Shown: positions 1 through 11,505, counted from the stretch's first letter. The stretch: 64,000 nt of DNA from Micropterix aruncella (GCA_944548615.1 OX155976.1:1466596-1530595), one strand, 5' to 3'. Program-made: numbers and translations. The notes: generated from the sequence alone by a model not told the origin.

Positions 1-1188
1 GGAAAAATCAGCTCAGCTGAGAGGGGTCAGTTAGTTACGGCCATCTGTGCAATAAGTACTGCTGGACAATACGTACCCCCGGCACTCATATTCAAAAGAA
101 AACGGACGAAACCAGAGCTAATGAATGGCGCACCACCAGCCTCTGTGATGCTTATTTCCGACAGTGGATATGTGAACACAGACCTTTTTTTGGTGTGGAT
201 CAAGCACTTTCAAAAATATATTAAGGCGACCAAGGACAATCCAGCCTTGTTGATTCTTGATAACCATAGTTCGCACTTGTCGTTGGAGGCTATAATATTT
301 TGCCGAGATAACGGCATTCATATGCTGTCAATCCCACCTCACAGCAGCCACAAAGTTCAACCACTCGACCGATGTTTCTTTAAAGCACTCAAAACTTACT
401 ATGCAGAAGCTTGCAACAACTGGTTGGTCAGTAACCCAGGAAGAGTTATTACACAGTTCCAGATAGCGGAATTATTTGGCAAAGCTTATTGCAGAAGTGC
501 TACGGTAGAAAAGGCTGTCAAGGCTTTTAAGATTTGTGGGATTGTTCCAATTGATCCTGGGATATTTACGGATGACGATTTTGCACCGTGTGCAGTGACA
601 GATATGCAGCAACTTGATAAAGAAACACCGATACCCTCAGAAGCAGATTTGGAGGTCAATCACAGAATTCCGCTATCTGGAGGAGGCGATGTAGTCCCAT
701 CTACTTCAGGCTCAGCAACTAAAGAAGCAAATGCTCCATCTACCTCTGGTATTCAACAAACAGAAAACTCACCATCTGGAGAAACTCGGAACAATGCTTT
801 GGCCACCAGCAAGCCACCGCCACTTAAACCAGTCTCTCCTGCACAAATCAGGCCGCTCCCAAAAAGGAAGGATGCACAGCAAAGAAGGAGAAAAGGACAA
901 AAGTCCGAAATAATTACCAGCTCACCATTTAAAAATAATTTACAAACTTCCAGGGCAGTAGGTTCACAGTTTAAAAGAAAAATGACCTCTACCGATACTC
1001 AAGCTAAGCCCAAAAAAAATATCAAAAATAAGGTTTTAAAGAGAGCAGCAATCTGTCCAGGGTGCGAGGAAGAGTACGAAGATCCTCCAACGGAAGATTG
1101 GATCGAGTGCAAAAATTGCAAAGAGTGGTGGCACGAGGCATGTTCCTCTTACGAAGGCAAAGGCGAATTCTACTGTGACAACTGTTGA
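1..1188 (+). CDS. pogo/Tigger-type DDE transposase with C-terminal PHD finger, 5' partial
   Basis: Open from the first base and stops at 1186-1188, so the N-terminus (DNA-binding domain and first catalytic Asp) is outside the window. Visible: LILDNHSSH with the second catalytic Asp, then HKVQPLDRCFFKALK with the third acidic residue, as in the DDE_1 (CENP-B/jerky/pogo) endonuclease family. A low-complexity Ser/Thr/Pro and Lys linker follows. The last 45 residues form a C4HC3 PHD-type finger (CPGC, CKNC, WWHEAC, FYCDNC). AATAAA at 1295-1300 could serve as its poly(A) signal. It is antisense inside a bt intron. The catalytic part and finger have no stops, so it may be a young element. Confidence 0.85.
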   Translation, partial: GKISSAERGQLVTAICAISTAGQYVPPALIFKRKRTKPELMNGAPPASVMLISDSGYVNTDLFLVWIKHFQKYIKATKDNPALLILDNHSSHLSLEAIIFCRDNGIHMLSIPPHSSHKVQPLDRCFFKALKTYYAEACNNWLVSNPGRVITQFQIAELFGKAYCRSATVEKAVKAFKICGIVPIDPGIFTDDDFAPCAVTDMQQLDKETPIPSEADLEVNHRIPLSGGGDVVPSTSGSATKEANAPSTSGIQQTENSPSGETRNNALATSKPPPLKPVSPAQIRPLPKRKDAQQRRRKGQKSEIITSSPFKNNLQTSRAVGSQFKRKMTSTDTQAKPKKNIKNKVLKRAAICPGCEEEYEDPPTEDWIECKNCKEWWHEACSSYEGKGEFYCDNC

Positions 1189-1611
1189 GTAGGGAATTGG
1201 CCTGCCATATAGTTATAACTACTTTTAAGTATTTTTAATTAGGCCTACAGTAGCCTACATTACGATGTTACATTACTTATTCATATTACATTTCAATAAA
1301 TACAATATTCTGTAAACAAGCCATGCTATTTTAATTATTAATTATTAAACCCTAATCCTGCGAACTTTTACCCCACCAGATTCGCACTTTTGCCCCACCG
1401 GTGGGGCAAAAGTGCGTTTTTACCAATTTTTTTTTAAAAAATTATCAAAAGTCCGGTGCTTACACTAGAAATGAAAACGTTATACAATTTTAATAGGAGT
1501 AAGATTGAGAATGTTTATCAATATACTTTAGAGTTCTAGCTTTTATAACAAAAAAAATATACCAAATTAAAATCTAAGTGCGCATTTTTGCCCCACTCTA
1601 CTCTACATAAA
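1189..1611 (+). mobile_element. Probable 3' flank of the pogo-type element, with palindrome
   Basis: The AT-rich tail after the transposase contains a perfect 34-bp palindrome at 1383-1416 (core TTGCCCCACCGGTGGGGCAA). A third copy of the same word (TTTTTGCCCCAC) lies at 1585-1596. Such repeated subterminal words may be transposase binding sites. The exact right end of the element is not resolved. Confidence 0.45.
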
Positions 1612-1711
1612 ACCATTAGAAAGTATTTTTTGAAAATAAATTTGATGTATCAATTTGAGAAAACGGCCCTCAATTTGAGTTCCAGCCTTTACGTATGATT
1701 AATATACAAAC

Positions 1712-1882
1712 CTTTTCTTTCGACGTGATAATGTCCTCCTGACTCGATGGTTTCTCCTTCCCTCACCCATGTAATTTTGGGAACAGGGTGACCAGTGAAT
1801 GGAATCTTTACCACAACGTTTTCGCCCTTGTCGAAGTACGCAGTTACTCGGAATCTTGGAGGCACATTGAGTTTTGGTGCAG
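1712..1882 (-). CDS. bt: bt window exon 20: Ig first half, last exon in window
   Basis: 171 bp: APKLNVPPRFRVTAYFDKG, then PVPKITWVREGETI with the core tryptophan, ending HVERKG in phase 1 before GTTTGT. The rest of this Ig, one more Fn3 and the kinase would be expected next, but I see no matching minus-strand exon between 1711 and 1. The gene therefore continues outside the window. Confidence 0.87.
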
Positions 1883-2017
1883 CTGAGAGAAAGAAAAGGG
1901 CACAGATAAGACTCAGTATTTGCAAGGAAGTAATAACCAAATACTCAAAATTATTTATGGTCTAAATTTACAAAGATTGCACAGATGGCGGTGCCACAAC
2001 TAATTATGAAGTGATAT

Positions 2018-2340
2018 AAATAGTGTGTCCGGAAAGTAATGCATTTTTTTCTTAGATATATTAATTGAAGATATTGTTACAGACGGTCGATATTCTTCGA
2101 AGTAGTTTTCTTGGGCATCCACACACTTTTAGCAACTCTGCCACTCATGAGGCTTCAATTGGGACCTCGGCAAGGTCCCTCGTCACAGCGTCTTGGATGG
2201 CTACAATTGACCCAAAACGTATTCCTTTCAGGATGGTTTTGATCCCAGGGAAGGGAATAAGTCAGCCGGAGCCATGCCCGGACTGTAGGGGGGTTAGGGC
2301 AGCTTTGCCAAGTTGTGCGCGGCAGACACCCGGTGATTCT
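2018..2340 (-). mobile_element. Degenerate mariner transposase C-terminus
   Basis: On the minus strand two frames together give SPGMAPADLF, then KTILKGIRFGSI and AIQDAVTRDLAEVP. This matches the region after the last catalytic Asp of mariner transposases. It is frameshifted and has stops. GTGTGTCCGGAAAGTAATG near 2021-2040 looks like a mariner inverted-repeat end. The 5' part is missing; a LINE 3' UTR follows at 2379. Confidence 0.65.
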
Positions 2341-2378
2341 TCCGATCGTCCGTCAACAGCTCGGGAACAAGCGCGGCA

Positions 2379-2790
2379 TTACATTACATTTTCGTCGTGT
2401 CCAATTGACGGCTAAAGACCGCTCTTGCGTGTCAAAATAATTGGGTTAGGTAGTAAGTCTCGTTACTACTCTTTACTGAACATACATAGGTAGTCAAGAA
2501 TTAACTACTAGATTGTTAAACTATAAATATAAATAAACAAAATAGAAGCCTAATATTTGAAGTAGTTAGTAATTCGAAAAAATACGTAGTAAAATTATTC
2601 ATCGTAATATTGAAATTGTCAGTAAAATGTTAAATAATCAAATTAAATCTACGTTAAGCATTTTAAACTAAAAGTACAGGTATAAGACCATATAAAATAA
2701 TCAAGACAATAAGGCTCTACTTTTTAAAAGTAATTTAAATGGGCACAATATTTGAAAAATCATTTTATATTAAAAAAATAATTTAAATGG
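2379..2790 (-). mobile_element. LINE 3' UTR copy (inverted partner of 6462-6840)
   Basis: The sequence is the reverse complement, with moderate divergence, of 6462-6840. At 6.3-6.5 kb the same 3' UTR follows a reverse-transcriptase ORF tail, so this copy is a strongly 5'-truncated LINE on the minus strand. Its 3' end carries short ATGTA-type repeats next to the mariner fragment. Confidence 0.6.
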
Positions 2791-2794
2791 TCTC

Positions 2795-3096
2795 AAATTA
2801 TCGTCTCAAATGTTTGAAACAAAAGACTTTTCCCTTTTACTGCATATAAATTCCCTTTTACTGCATAAAGAGATAAGACACTCACAAATAAGACACTCAC
2901 AAAAAGACACTCACAAATAACGGTAATATAGTCAAATTGGCATGCATATACATACATACATATGCAGTAAAAATATAACCCTTCTTTTGGCAGTCCGGAA
3001 ATAAATCATAGCACTCAGTACTAACCGAACCACACTCATAATTTCATCACAAGTAAAAAGTTTTACCGCCGAACGAAGTCGGCACGGGTCAGCTAG
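2795..3096 (+). mobile_element. Helitron 3' end fragment
   Basis: It ends with a Helitron hallmark: a short hairpin (GCCGA, ACGAAG loop, TCGGC) at about 3067-3083, followed about ten bases later by CTAG at 3093-3096 and then T. The first 75 bp recur at 26800-26875 beside a Helitron-like 5' end. No coding capacity. Confidence 0.65.
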
Positions 3097-3169
3097 TTCA
3101 TAGATAAAGATGAGGTCGAGGACAGAGGGCAAGGTAGACGTAAGAACAATCTATCATAATTTCACTTAC

Positions 3170-3334
3170 TCATAATAAGAAGTTCAGCCCTGGTACTCTT
3201 GACTCCACCCTTATTAACAGCCCTGCACACATACTCATCGGCGTCTTCTCCGAAGACTTCATTAACAGTGAGGAAGTGCTGATCGCCCTCGCTCCAGATG
3301 CGGTGACGAGGTCCGTTAGTGATTTCACGAGCAC
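3170..3334 (-). CDS. bt: bt window exon 19: Ig second half
   Basis: 165 bp. It completes Gly and the rest of the Ig domain: AREITNGPRHRIWSEGDQHF, then EDADEYVCRAVNKGG with the second cysteine. It ends after ELLIM with one base before GTAAGT. Acceptor AATAG at 3335. Confidence 0.88.
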   Translation of the reverse strand: MLVKSLTDLVTASGARAISTSSLLMKSSEKTPMSMCAGLLIRVESRVPGLNFLL

Positions 3335-3480
3335 CTATTCAAAAGACAAACGTCAATATAAAAACAAACATCCTTATGAGACAGCGGTACAACGCCCAGT
3401 CTCCGAAAAAATACACTTAACGGTTTTTTGACGAGAGGTAAGCATTTTTTATTTTACTTTAACTGATGACAATTAACTTA

Positions 3481-3667
3481 GGAAGTTAATGGACTCTTGC
3501 TGAGTTGGCCACGAAGACCCATTCTGTTCAGGGTTGGTCACACTCATGGGTCAACGCCTATCCGACGGCCTCCACGCATGAAGTGCGAGCCTGGGTAGGA
3601 CTCTGGCCTTATGGTCAGTTTCCCCTGGGAATCAACCTTCTGCCGCTCCTGGACGTTCTGCGCTCGG
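3481..3667 (-). repeat. Partial copy of 660-bp repeat family
   Basis: It matches the end of the family that begins GGAGTTAATGGGCCCTTGC in this orientation, then breaks off at 3667 exactly where a 56-bp palindrome begins. It shares the GGTTGGTCACACTCA and CCTCCACGCATGAAG blocks with the copies at 20161 and 62201. Confidence 0.7.
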
Positions 3668-3723
3668 ATAAAATCACTCGATTAGGTCTTAATTCGAATT
3701 AAGACCTAATCGAGTGATTTTAT
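3668..3723. repeat. Perfect 56-bp palindrome
   Basis: Bases 3668-3695 are the exact reverse complement of 3696-3723, with no loop (centre TTAATTC/GAATTAA). The left edge coincides with the break in the 660-bp repeat copy. It could be a real foldback junction or an assembly or cloning fold-back. Confidence 0.9.
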
Positions 3724-3769
3724 TATTTAGGAAGGATGGTTGCTTAGTTTAGAGATTGGTTGTTTGATA

Positions 3770-3906
<137 letters not shown>

Positions 3907-3942
3907 ATAGTTTTGTGTATATATTCTTTTTAGAATTGATCA

Positions 3943-4887
<945 letters not shown>

Positions 4888-5007
4888 CTTTATACCATGT
4901 GATGACAGGTTTGGGTTGTCCGGTAATGGTACACGAGAATTTCGCATTGTGATTCTGAATGCAATTGGCGTTCCTCAGCGGCTTGACGATCTCCGGCGGA
5001 GTGGCAG
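4888..5007 (-). CDS. bt: bt window exon 18: Ig first half
   Basis: 120 bp: PPEIVKPLRNANCIQNHNAKFSCTI with the B-strand cysteine, then PKPVITWYKG with the core tryptophan. It ends in phase 1 before GTGCGT. First half of the first Ig in the second Ig-Ig pair. Confidence 0.88.
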
Positions 5008-5590
<583 letters not shown>

Positions 5591-5639
5591 ATTTGTAGTA
5601 TTTGTCTCCGTCCGGAATAGCAGAATAACTATTAAAAAC

Positions 5640-6110
5640 TAAAATTGGAAATTCGGCGAAAAATTTAAATAAAAGAAAAACATTTTCCTATACAAAATGT
5701 AAATCCGTGTTTTTCTCATGGTCAATTATACGTGGCATGTTCACGTGTCGGCAAATCATCCGCTTTATTTGTTATTGCGCCTGATAAAAAAAACTAAAAA
5801 TGTCGTATATCACAAGGTGCTTCAATGAAGAGAATTAAACCGAGTGCATCCCATGCTGCACAATACATAAATAGTTTAATTCAATTATGTCTTGCTGACA
5901 CGCGATTGAAATACTTAATTTTTGTTCTTTTATATTTATTTTTGTGTTATTATCTTAAGTAAGGAGCGTAATGTGTTCAGGATTCATCTATGTATGTTTT
6001 CCGTTATTTATTCCGCCGTAACTTCTAAACAAGTCCTTATGTGGTGACCGAAATGATTTCATAAGTATAATCGACTATCAGAAATTTACATATTCCTATG
6101 CAGAAACTAA
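5640..6110 (+). mobile_element. Helitron helicase C-terminus and 3' flank, degenerate
   Basis: The plus strand encodes [13 protein letters not shown], then SSALFVIAPDK: PIF1/Helitron helicase motif VI and what follows. A one-base indel then interrupts NVVYHKVLQ. The downstream non-coding part (TGTGTTCAGG, TTCTAAAC words) resembles the repeats at 48.7 and 48.9 kb. It is a homologue of the minus-strand fragment at 27216-27720. Confidence 0.7.
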
Positions 6111-6289
6111 AAAAGTAAATTTCTTTTACATTTTTATTAGAGCGTGTATTAGGTTTGGTAATTTTTAAGAAAATAGTGATTTACAACAGCATTTATAAAA
6201 CTCATAATCAATAGGAAATGTAGTGCTATCGAAATGTCTCGGAAATTGAGGTGGCATTTTTATAACATCAGCTAACTTTTATGCCTACC

Positions 6290-6840
6290 CAGAATACGAC
6301 GGGCAAAAGTACAGAAAAGCTACTTGTACCTTAGCATTAAATTCTATAATCGACTCCCCACAAAATTTAAACAGCTGGGGAACATAAAATTAAAAAAAAA
6401 CATCAAGGAGATGCTGATAGGCCACCCTTTCTATAATCTGGCCGAATTTGAGGGTCATGATTATTCAAATATTGTGCCCATTTAAATTACTTAAAAAAGT
6501 AAAGCCTTATTGTCTCATTATTTTATATGGTCTTATATCTGTACTTTTAGCGTAGATTTAATTTGATTATTTAACATTTTACTAATAATTTGAATATTAC
6601 GATAAATAATTTTACTACGTATCTTTTCGAATTACTAACTTCTTCAAATATTAGGCTTCTATTTTGATTATTTGTATTTATAGTTTGACAATCTAGTAGT
6701 TAATTCTTGACTACCTATGTATGTTCAGTAAAGAGTAGTAGCGAAACTTACTACATAGCCCAATTATTTTGACACGTCCAAGAGCGGTCTTTAGCCGTCA
6801 ATTTGACACGACGAAAATGTAAAATGTAATGCTGTTTTCC
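6290..6840 (+). mobile_element. LINE 3' end: ORF tail and 3' UTR
   Basis: 6340-6470 encodes FYNRLPTKFKQLG, then NIKEMLIGHPFYNLAEF: the tail after the reverse transcriptase of many APE-type LINEs. The roughly 350-bp 3' UTR that follows is the inverted partner of 2379-2790 and ends in ATGTAA-type repeats. It is 5'-truncated and non-functional. Confidence 0.7.
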
Positions 6841-7047
6841 TTTTATTATTTTTCCCGTTTCCTGACTTTTATGCTGTGTTCGATTAGAAACCTATGCGGG
6901 ATGATTTTCAGTACTAAAAAAAATGATACAAAATGTATCTTTATGGAGATTTTGAATTGAACGATTCATCTGAAACCTGCGGATTGATTTCCATAATTCG
7001 TGCGTATATCCATAAAAATAAGGCTCTATAAAAGTAAAAGTAGTTAC

Positions 7048-7245
7048 CTTTAGGATCGACGACCTTGACTTGTTGGCTGTTGCTACTTGGCGGCGATAGT
7101 CCAGCTTCATTCTGAGCGGTGATTCTGAATTCGTATTGTCTACCTTCAATCAGGTTGGGGCAGTTGATTTGGTTTGGAAGGCAAAGAGTGGCATTCACCC
7201 TCTGCCAGGACAGTCCGCCAACTTCACGCTTATCGATCCAGTAAC
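7048..7245 (-). CDS. bt: bt window exon 17: Fn3 C-terminal half
   Basis: 198 bp. It completes Gly, then YWIDKREVGG and a tyrosine corner in IEGRQYEFRITAQN. The C'-E region is slightly long, with two cysteines (TLCLPNQINCPNL). It ends VVDPKG in phase 1 before GTAACT. It completes the second Fn3 of the Fn3-Fn3 pair. Confidence 0.88.
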
Positions 7246-7300
7246 CTATTCATTATAAAAAGAATATAAGTAACGAGAACTCGAATGACATCGGATTAAA

Positions 7301-7435
7301 TCGAAGACTATCGCGGTTGTTTGACATTATAAATAAGATAAAAACGAATTTACTGAGTGAAGTTTGTTGCACGCGACGTTTCGGCGATGTTTTACCACTC
7401 GGTGAAGTTTTAATATCCCATTGTGCTGTAGTAAA
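7301..7435. mobile_element. Penelope-like element end fragment
   Basis: It contains GACTATCGCGGTTGTTTGAC, ATTATAAATAAGATA and CGACGTTTCGGCGA blocks, shared with the termini of the Penelope-like copies at 20829 and 31806. No coding part remains. Confidence 0.65.
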
Positions 7436-7900
7436 ACGTGATGATGAACAATGAAACATTAAAATCAACAAACATTTATAATTTCAAGATTCAGTTGACG
7501 TGCTTTAACAGGCCAAATTATCTGATCGTCTGATGACTAATAGCTTTCAAAGAAATAATAATTTCATTTTGAAATGAGTCTTTCATACGTTGCAATTTAT
7601 CAATGTATCGAAAAGAGCGTCTTTCATAATCGCAAGTATTAATTCACACGGAAAATACTCCACTTAACAGCCGATCTACCAATAATGCGCATACAATTAA
7701 CATATTTAATCACTCTCGTTTGACTTTATCAATGGTAAGCTATCTCTTCTAATAACTTCTTTTTGAATAATTAAATGGTCTAAGCATTAAACATTGTCTT
7801 TGTCTTACCGCTTGTACTACGCCGAAGGAACAAATCACAATGTTGGTCGCTGATCATATCAACAACGCACGACATAAGAGAAACCCTATAGTGTTATGCA
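7436..7900 (+). mobile_element. LTR-like repeat, candidate BEL/Pao solo LTR
   Basis: It is homologous to 44890-45136 plus 46512-46720. In the latter copy the repeat is followed by TGGTGACCCCGACATGATG, which resembles the region just 3' of insect BEL/Pao LTRs. No protein is present. The LTR reading is an inference from that one motif. Confidence 0.4.
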
Positions 7901-8067
7901 AAGAACTAATTGTTGTTCATTGTGCCAAAAATATATAAAAATGTATAAAAGAATCACCCAGTCAGCAAGTCTAGTGTCTGCTAGGTAATGGTAACACTCC
8001 TATAGAAAAAAAACTATTTTTAAATTATTTGTTATTTAATATTTTATACTATGACAATTACAATTGT

Positions 8068-8749
8068 CGATGACGATTACATCTTGCGGTGTCGACACAA
8101 CGGGCGAGCCCGTCACCACAGGACGTTTTAACGATTAGTCGTTCTGTCGCCCTGCAGTGAACGTAGAAGACTTTGGACAGTACAATTCTACGTCAACCCG
8201 TGAGAGTCCAACGCCTTACCGCGAGTTAGCCAGGAATAAACCCGGCGGGCTCGAGATACTCGCACCCTCACTTCCAATTGTGACCAGATTTCTCCGGTCT
8301 CTCGATTGGTTCCGAGTTCGAGGTCGCTTGCGCGGTCCTCTCTCTTACGAAGCGGTGAAACGGAGTGAACCGAATCTATCGCGGACCAAGGCGTCCTTTG
8401 CCCGACTCTGAACCGGGATCGGATGGCCAATGGTCATTTCAAGAGCAGTCGCCGTAAGGTAGACAACCACCCCCGCTCTGTAGGAAACAATACAGTTCCC
8501 AGACTCCCCCGACTGTTAGTCGGAGAGCACAATCGATTGGCTTGCGCCGCACGGTGTGCAGACCGTCCAGGGGCGCCAGAGGTTTGATTCCCAGGGGAGA
8601 CTGGTTGACCCAGTGTCCTACCCAGGATTCGCACCCCATGCGGGGAGGCCGTCGGATGGGTGTTGACCCGTGAGTGTGACCGACCCTGAACACATGGGTC
8701 ATCGTGGCCACCTAATCATGGGCCCGTTAGCCCCCCGATGACGATTACA
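8068..8749. repeat. Target-site duplication pair of the 660-bp copy
   Basis: The 14-bp sequence CGATGACGATTACA occurs at 8068-8081 and again at 8736-8749. The two copies flank exactly the repeat at 8082-8735. Confidence 0.92.
8082..8735 (+). mobile_element. 660-bp repeat family, full copy (654 bp)
   Basis: It runs from TCTTGCGGTGTCGACACAAC to GGGCCCGTTAGCCCCC and is flanked by 14-bp direct repeats. GC-rich against AT-rich surroundings. No stop-free reading frame is conserved among copies, and I know no protein or RNA family that matches. The long direct repeats point to integration by target-primed reverse transcription. Confidence 0.85.
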
Positions 8750-8831
8750 ATATTTTATACTATTGACGATCTGCATTTAACCTTACAAATGATTATACTA
8801 TGTTATTTTCCATTTTGAATGATTTTGATTA

Positions 8832-9295
8832 GGGGCCATCCACATATTCCGTAATCAGGTTTTTGTGATTTTCGCATCCCCCCCTGCCTCATGTCAACGA
8901 TGTAATCAGCAGTCTGACCCCCCCTTTCCCCCCCGCCCCCAAATTACGTAATCAAACGAATCTGCGAAAAATGTAATGCGGAAATAACCGTAAACCCAGC
9001 GTTTGTAAAGTGCTTTTTAAAAATATACTTTATTAATTTGAATCAATTACAAAATCTCAAACTCTTTGGTTTATTTTACAAATCCCAATCTTTACGCTAC
9101 CAGGAACAGGCCGGGCGACTCAATCACAGACGAGCGCGTGGAGTATTTACGCACATCGCGCGAGCTGGGGGGGGGGGGATCTTAATTACGTAATCAGGAC
9201 TGGCTCCCCTCCCCCCCCACGTAATCAAGCGTAATAAGCCTCAGCTCCAACCCCCCCCCCCCTCCTCGGTGATTGTGTACTATGTGGATGGCCCC
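8832..9295. mobile_element. MITE with GGGGCCATCCACATA terminal repeats
   Basis: A 15-bp perfect terminal inverted repeat (GGGGCCATCCACATA at 8832-8846; its complement ends at 9295), flanked by TTA at 8829-8831 and 9296-9298. It is internally C/G-homopolymer-rich, with several ACGTAATCA words. No ORF. The 3-bp TTA duplication fits PIF/Harbinger or a related superfamily. Confidence 0.8.
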
Positions 9296-9461
9296 TTATT
9301 TGATCATGATTGTGAGTCTCTATGACTATAATGATTATTGTTTTTATTTTATTATATTTTTTAATTGATTTCGGTTTTTTTTATTATCTGGTATTTTTTT
9401 AAAATATAATGATCATATTATTACTATTTTATCATGATTATTTTATCATGATACATAACGC

Positions 9462-10121
9462 AGACCACTTTTGGGCAGAGGTATTTTGTGTACATAGCCC
9501 CCAGGATCTTTAATATGCTAGATGAAGATTTAAAAATGTATGTGCCGAAGTCTTCTTCTTCTTTTAAAGCCAAAATTGATTCCTGGCTAAAATATGACGC
9601 CCGGCAAAATATCCACAAATTAATATACCGAGACAATTATCCCTGACATTTCTTATTATTATTATTATTTTCTTTGACTTTTTTTATTTTTATTTATTAC
9701 TATTACTTATTCATAAATTTTGGTGACTATTGTTTGATATCATTTGACATTTTATTTTATTTTTATTTTATTAACACGATTATTTATTTTTGTGTTTTAT
9801 TTCCTATTGTGATCATTAGTTAGTGATTATTAGTTATAATTTGTAATGGTGACGGGAATATATATATTTCTTTTCCTTTTTATTTTTTTTTATTCATTGC
9901 CGAATATATGTGATATAAAAACTAGAGAGCTAGCTGCCCTGGAACAAGTCCTGGCACTTAGTTGGGCAGCAGCAGTACTTACATGCTAATGCTCATATCG
10001 GCCGTGTTTAATTTTAATTTTAATTTTTATTGTATATATTTTTTTTATTGATATGATTATTAGTGATACTTGTGCACTTGTAAATGAATTGTTAAATTAA
10101 ATAAATAAATAAATAAATAAA
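9462..10121 (+). mobile_element. LINE 3' end, inverted partner of 29382-30090
   Basis: 9465-9645 encodes TTFGQRYFVYIAPRIFNML and SSSSFKAKIDSWLKYDARQN, a LINE ORF2 C-terminal tail. A 3' UTR of about 470 bp follows, ending in (AAAT)n at 10100-10121. The minus-strand copy at 29382-30090 is closely similar and truncated at nearly the same 5' point. Confidence 0.75.
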
Positions 10122-10359
10122 TTTATACTGATTATTAATAACGACCTAAGATATATATCAATTAATGTAACCTACACTGTGTTTTTAAAATGTCCGCTAA
10201 ACGACAAGCTTTGCTTGAATGGGCGAAACCAGACAATAAATATCATCTTATAAGGGTTTAATTTATTGCTGTAGTTATAATATTTTATTTGATGTTTTAA
10301 TGGTAAATTGTATTTTTTTGTGAATTGCTTGAGTCATAAATAAATAAATTTACTTTCTG
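10122..10359. other. AT-rich intron sequence, nothing recognised
   Basis: Lies between the LINE tail at 10121 and a Penelope fragment. It contains another short AAATAAAT run near 10340 that may be a second LINE tail, but nothing codable. Confidence 0.5.
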
Positions 10360-11345
10360 CATGCCATTGAAATAAGAAGAATCCCGAACTTCAAGATAAG
10401 TTATAATCATTTATTTTATTTATTTATTTATTTTTGTTTATTCAATTATTACTAATCAACATAACAGTAAAACCAATGCATTGAAAAGTAAAATTAATAA
10501 AGATATTACCATAACTATACAAATAGAATGATACGTATAATACTAGCTATCATGTAAAAATAAATAATTAATAGCTTGCAATTTAAACAAGTGAGGGTTG
10601 GCGGTAAAAATATCGAAATCTGGTGCCATCGAGTGAATTTCATTTAAGCGCCGCAAAGCACGCGCCAACAAGTTCCACCTCGTAAGGTTAGTGCGCGAGA
10701 ACGGCTCCGCGAAAAGATGGTGCGATCGAGTACGGAGATAATTATTTGGTATGAATAGATCCACCTTTGCTAGTAAGCTAGGGTTATCAGTTTTACCACG
10801 AATTAGATTGAAAACATAGGACATGGTCAGCATTTCTCTTCTGAGACAGAGAGAATTATAGCCAACCATGCCTGTGATAAATGCAGTCGGATACAAAAAT
10901 GGATAATATCCGTACTGCTTGAAGTACAGAAATCTCAAAAAACACTTCTGTACCTTTTCCAGCATGAGGGTATAAGTATCTTCATGTGGATTCCAAATAG
11001 GTGCATTCGTTTCCATGCGACTTCTAACAATCGAGTTGTACAACGTGCGCATAACCCGAATATTATTGAAGTGTTTGGATTGCCGTATTACAAACCCTAG
11101 AAGCTTGAAAGAAGTTGTAGATAGTTGTCTAATATGTTCCTTGAAGTTTAACTTGGGGTCGAAAAAAACTCCCAAGTCCTTGACTTCAGTAACTCTGGGA
11201 AGCACACATCATAGCAGCAGCAACCTACCCGCAAATCAACGGATGACGATTGACAGCACTTCAGTCTACCCTGGACAACGGTGGCTGCAACATCGCCGAT
11301 ATATCGGGTGATTGACGCGGCAATAACGTTTTATCTTATTTATAA
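10360..11345 (+). mobile_element. Penelope-like element split by a LINE
   Basis: 10362-10395 matches the Penelope stretch CCATTGAAATAAGAAGAAT..CCGAACTTCAA, and 11200-11345 matches its 3' terminal part (ACCCGCAAA-CAACGGA, GGACAACGGTGGCTGCAAC, TTTTATCTTATTTATAAT). A minus-strand LINE occupies the middle, so it inserted into (or deleted part of) an older Penelope copy. Confidence 0.6.
10400..11205 (-). mobile_element. 5'-truncated LINE, reverse-transcriptase C-terminal part
   Basis: An open frame of 220 codons (11205-10543) encodes VTEVKDLGVFFDPKLNF, NSIVRSRMETNAPIWNP and an arginine-rich tail ending LQAINYLFLHDS. This is the thumb and C-terminal region of an APE-type LINE ORF2; catalytic motifs are missing. 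It is similar in layout to the C-terminus of the intact LINE at 54 kb. An (AAAT)-type tail lies near 10400-10440. Confidence 0.78.
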
Positions 11346-11384
11346 TATGAGTAACATTTTCTCGTAGAAAATAGATAATCAGAC

Positions 11385-11505
11385 CTTGAATCCTCGAGCC
11401 GCCATCGCTTTCTGGTTTCGCCCAGGTTAGATGAACGAAGTCTCCTCCGACCTCCAAGATTTCAGGAGTTCCGGGTGCAGTTGGTGGATCGTATGGTGCC
11501 TTCGC
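11385..11505 (-). CDS. bt: bt window exon 16: Fn3 N-terminal half, weak donor
   Basis: 121 bp: AKAPYDPPTAPGTPEI, then VHLTWAKPESDGG. It ends with one base of Gly. The donor that keeps frame with exon 17 reads GTCTGA, poor at positions +3 to +6. The acceptor is TATAG at 11506. Reading through the donor stays open, so a readthrough product is conceivable. Confidence 0.85.

Noticed and set aside
1..1711. Continuation of bt exons below 1712
   Set aside because: No minus-strand segment with Ig/Fn3 signature and splice sites was found; the interval is occupied by the pogo-type element.
2065..2415. 116-codon plus-strand ORF
   Set aside because: The complementary strand carries recognisable mariner transposase remnants; the plus-strand ORF is a shadow.
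5685..5860. Host PIF1 helicase exon
   Set aside because: Only motif VI onward is present, with a frameshift, and a second copy with a Helitron terminus exists at 27.2-27.7 kb; it is a Helitron remnant.
8157..8711. Small ORFs of 66-90 codons within the 660-bp family (here and at 20.3, 22.3, 43.3, 62.4 and 63.0 kb)
   Set aside because: They fall in different frames and strands in different copies and are broken in most; repeat sequence, not conserved genes.
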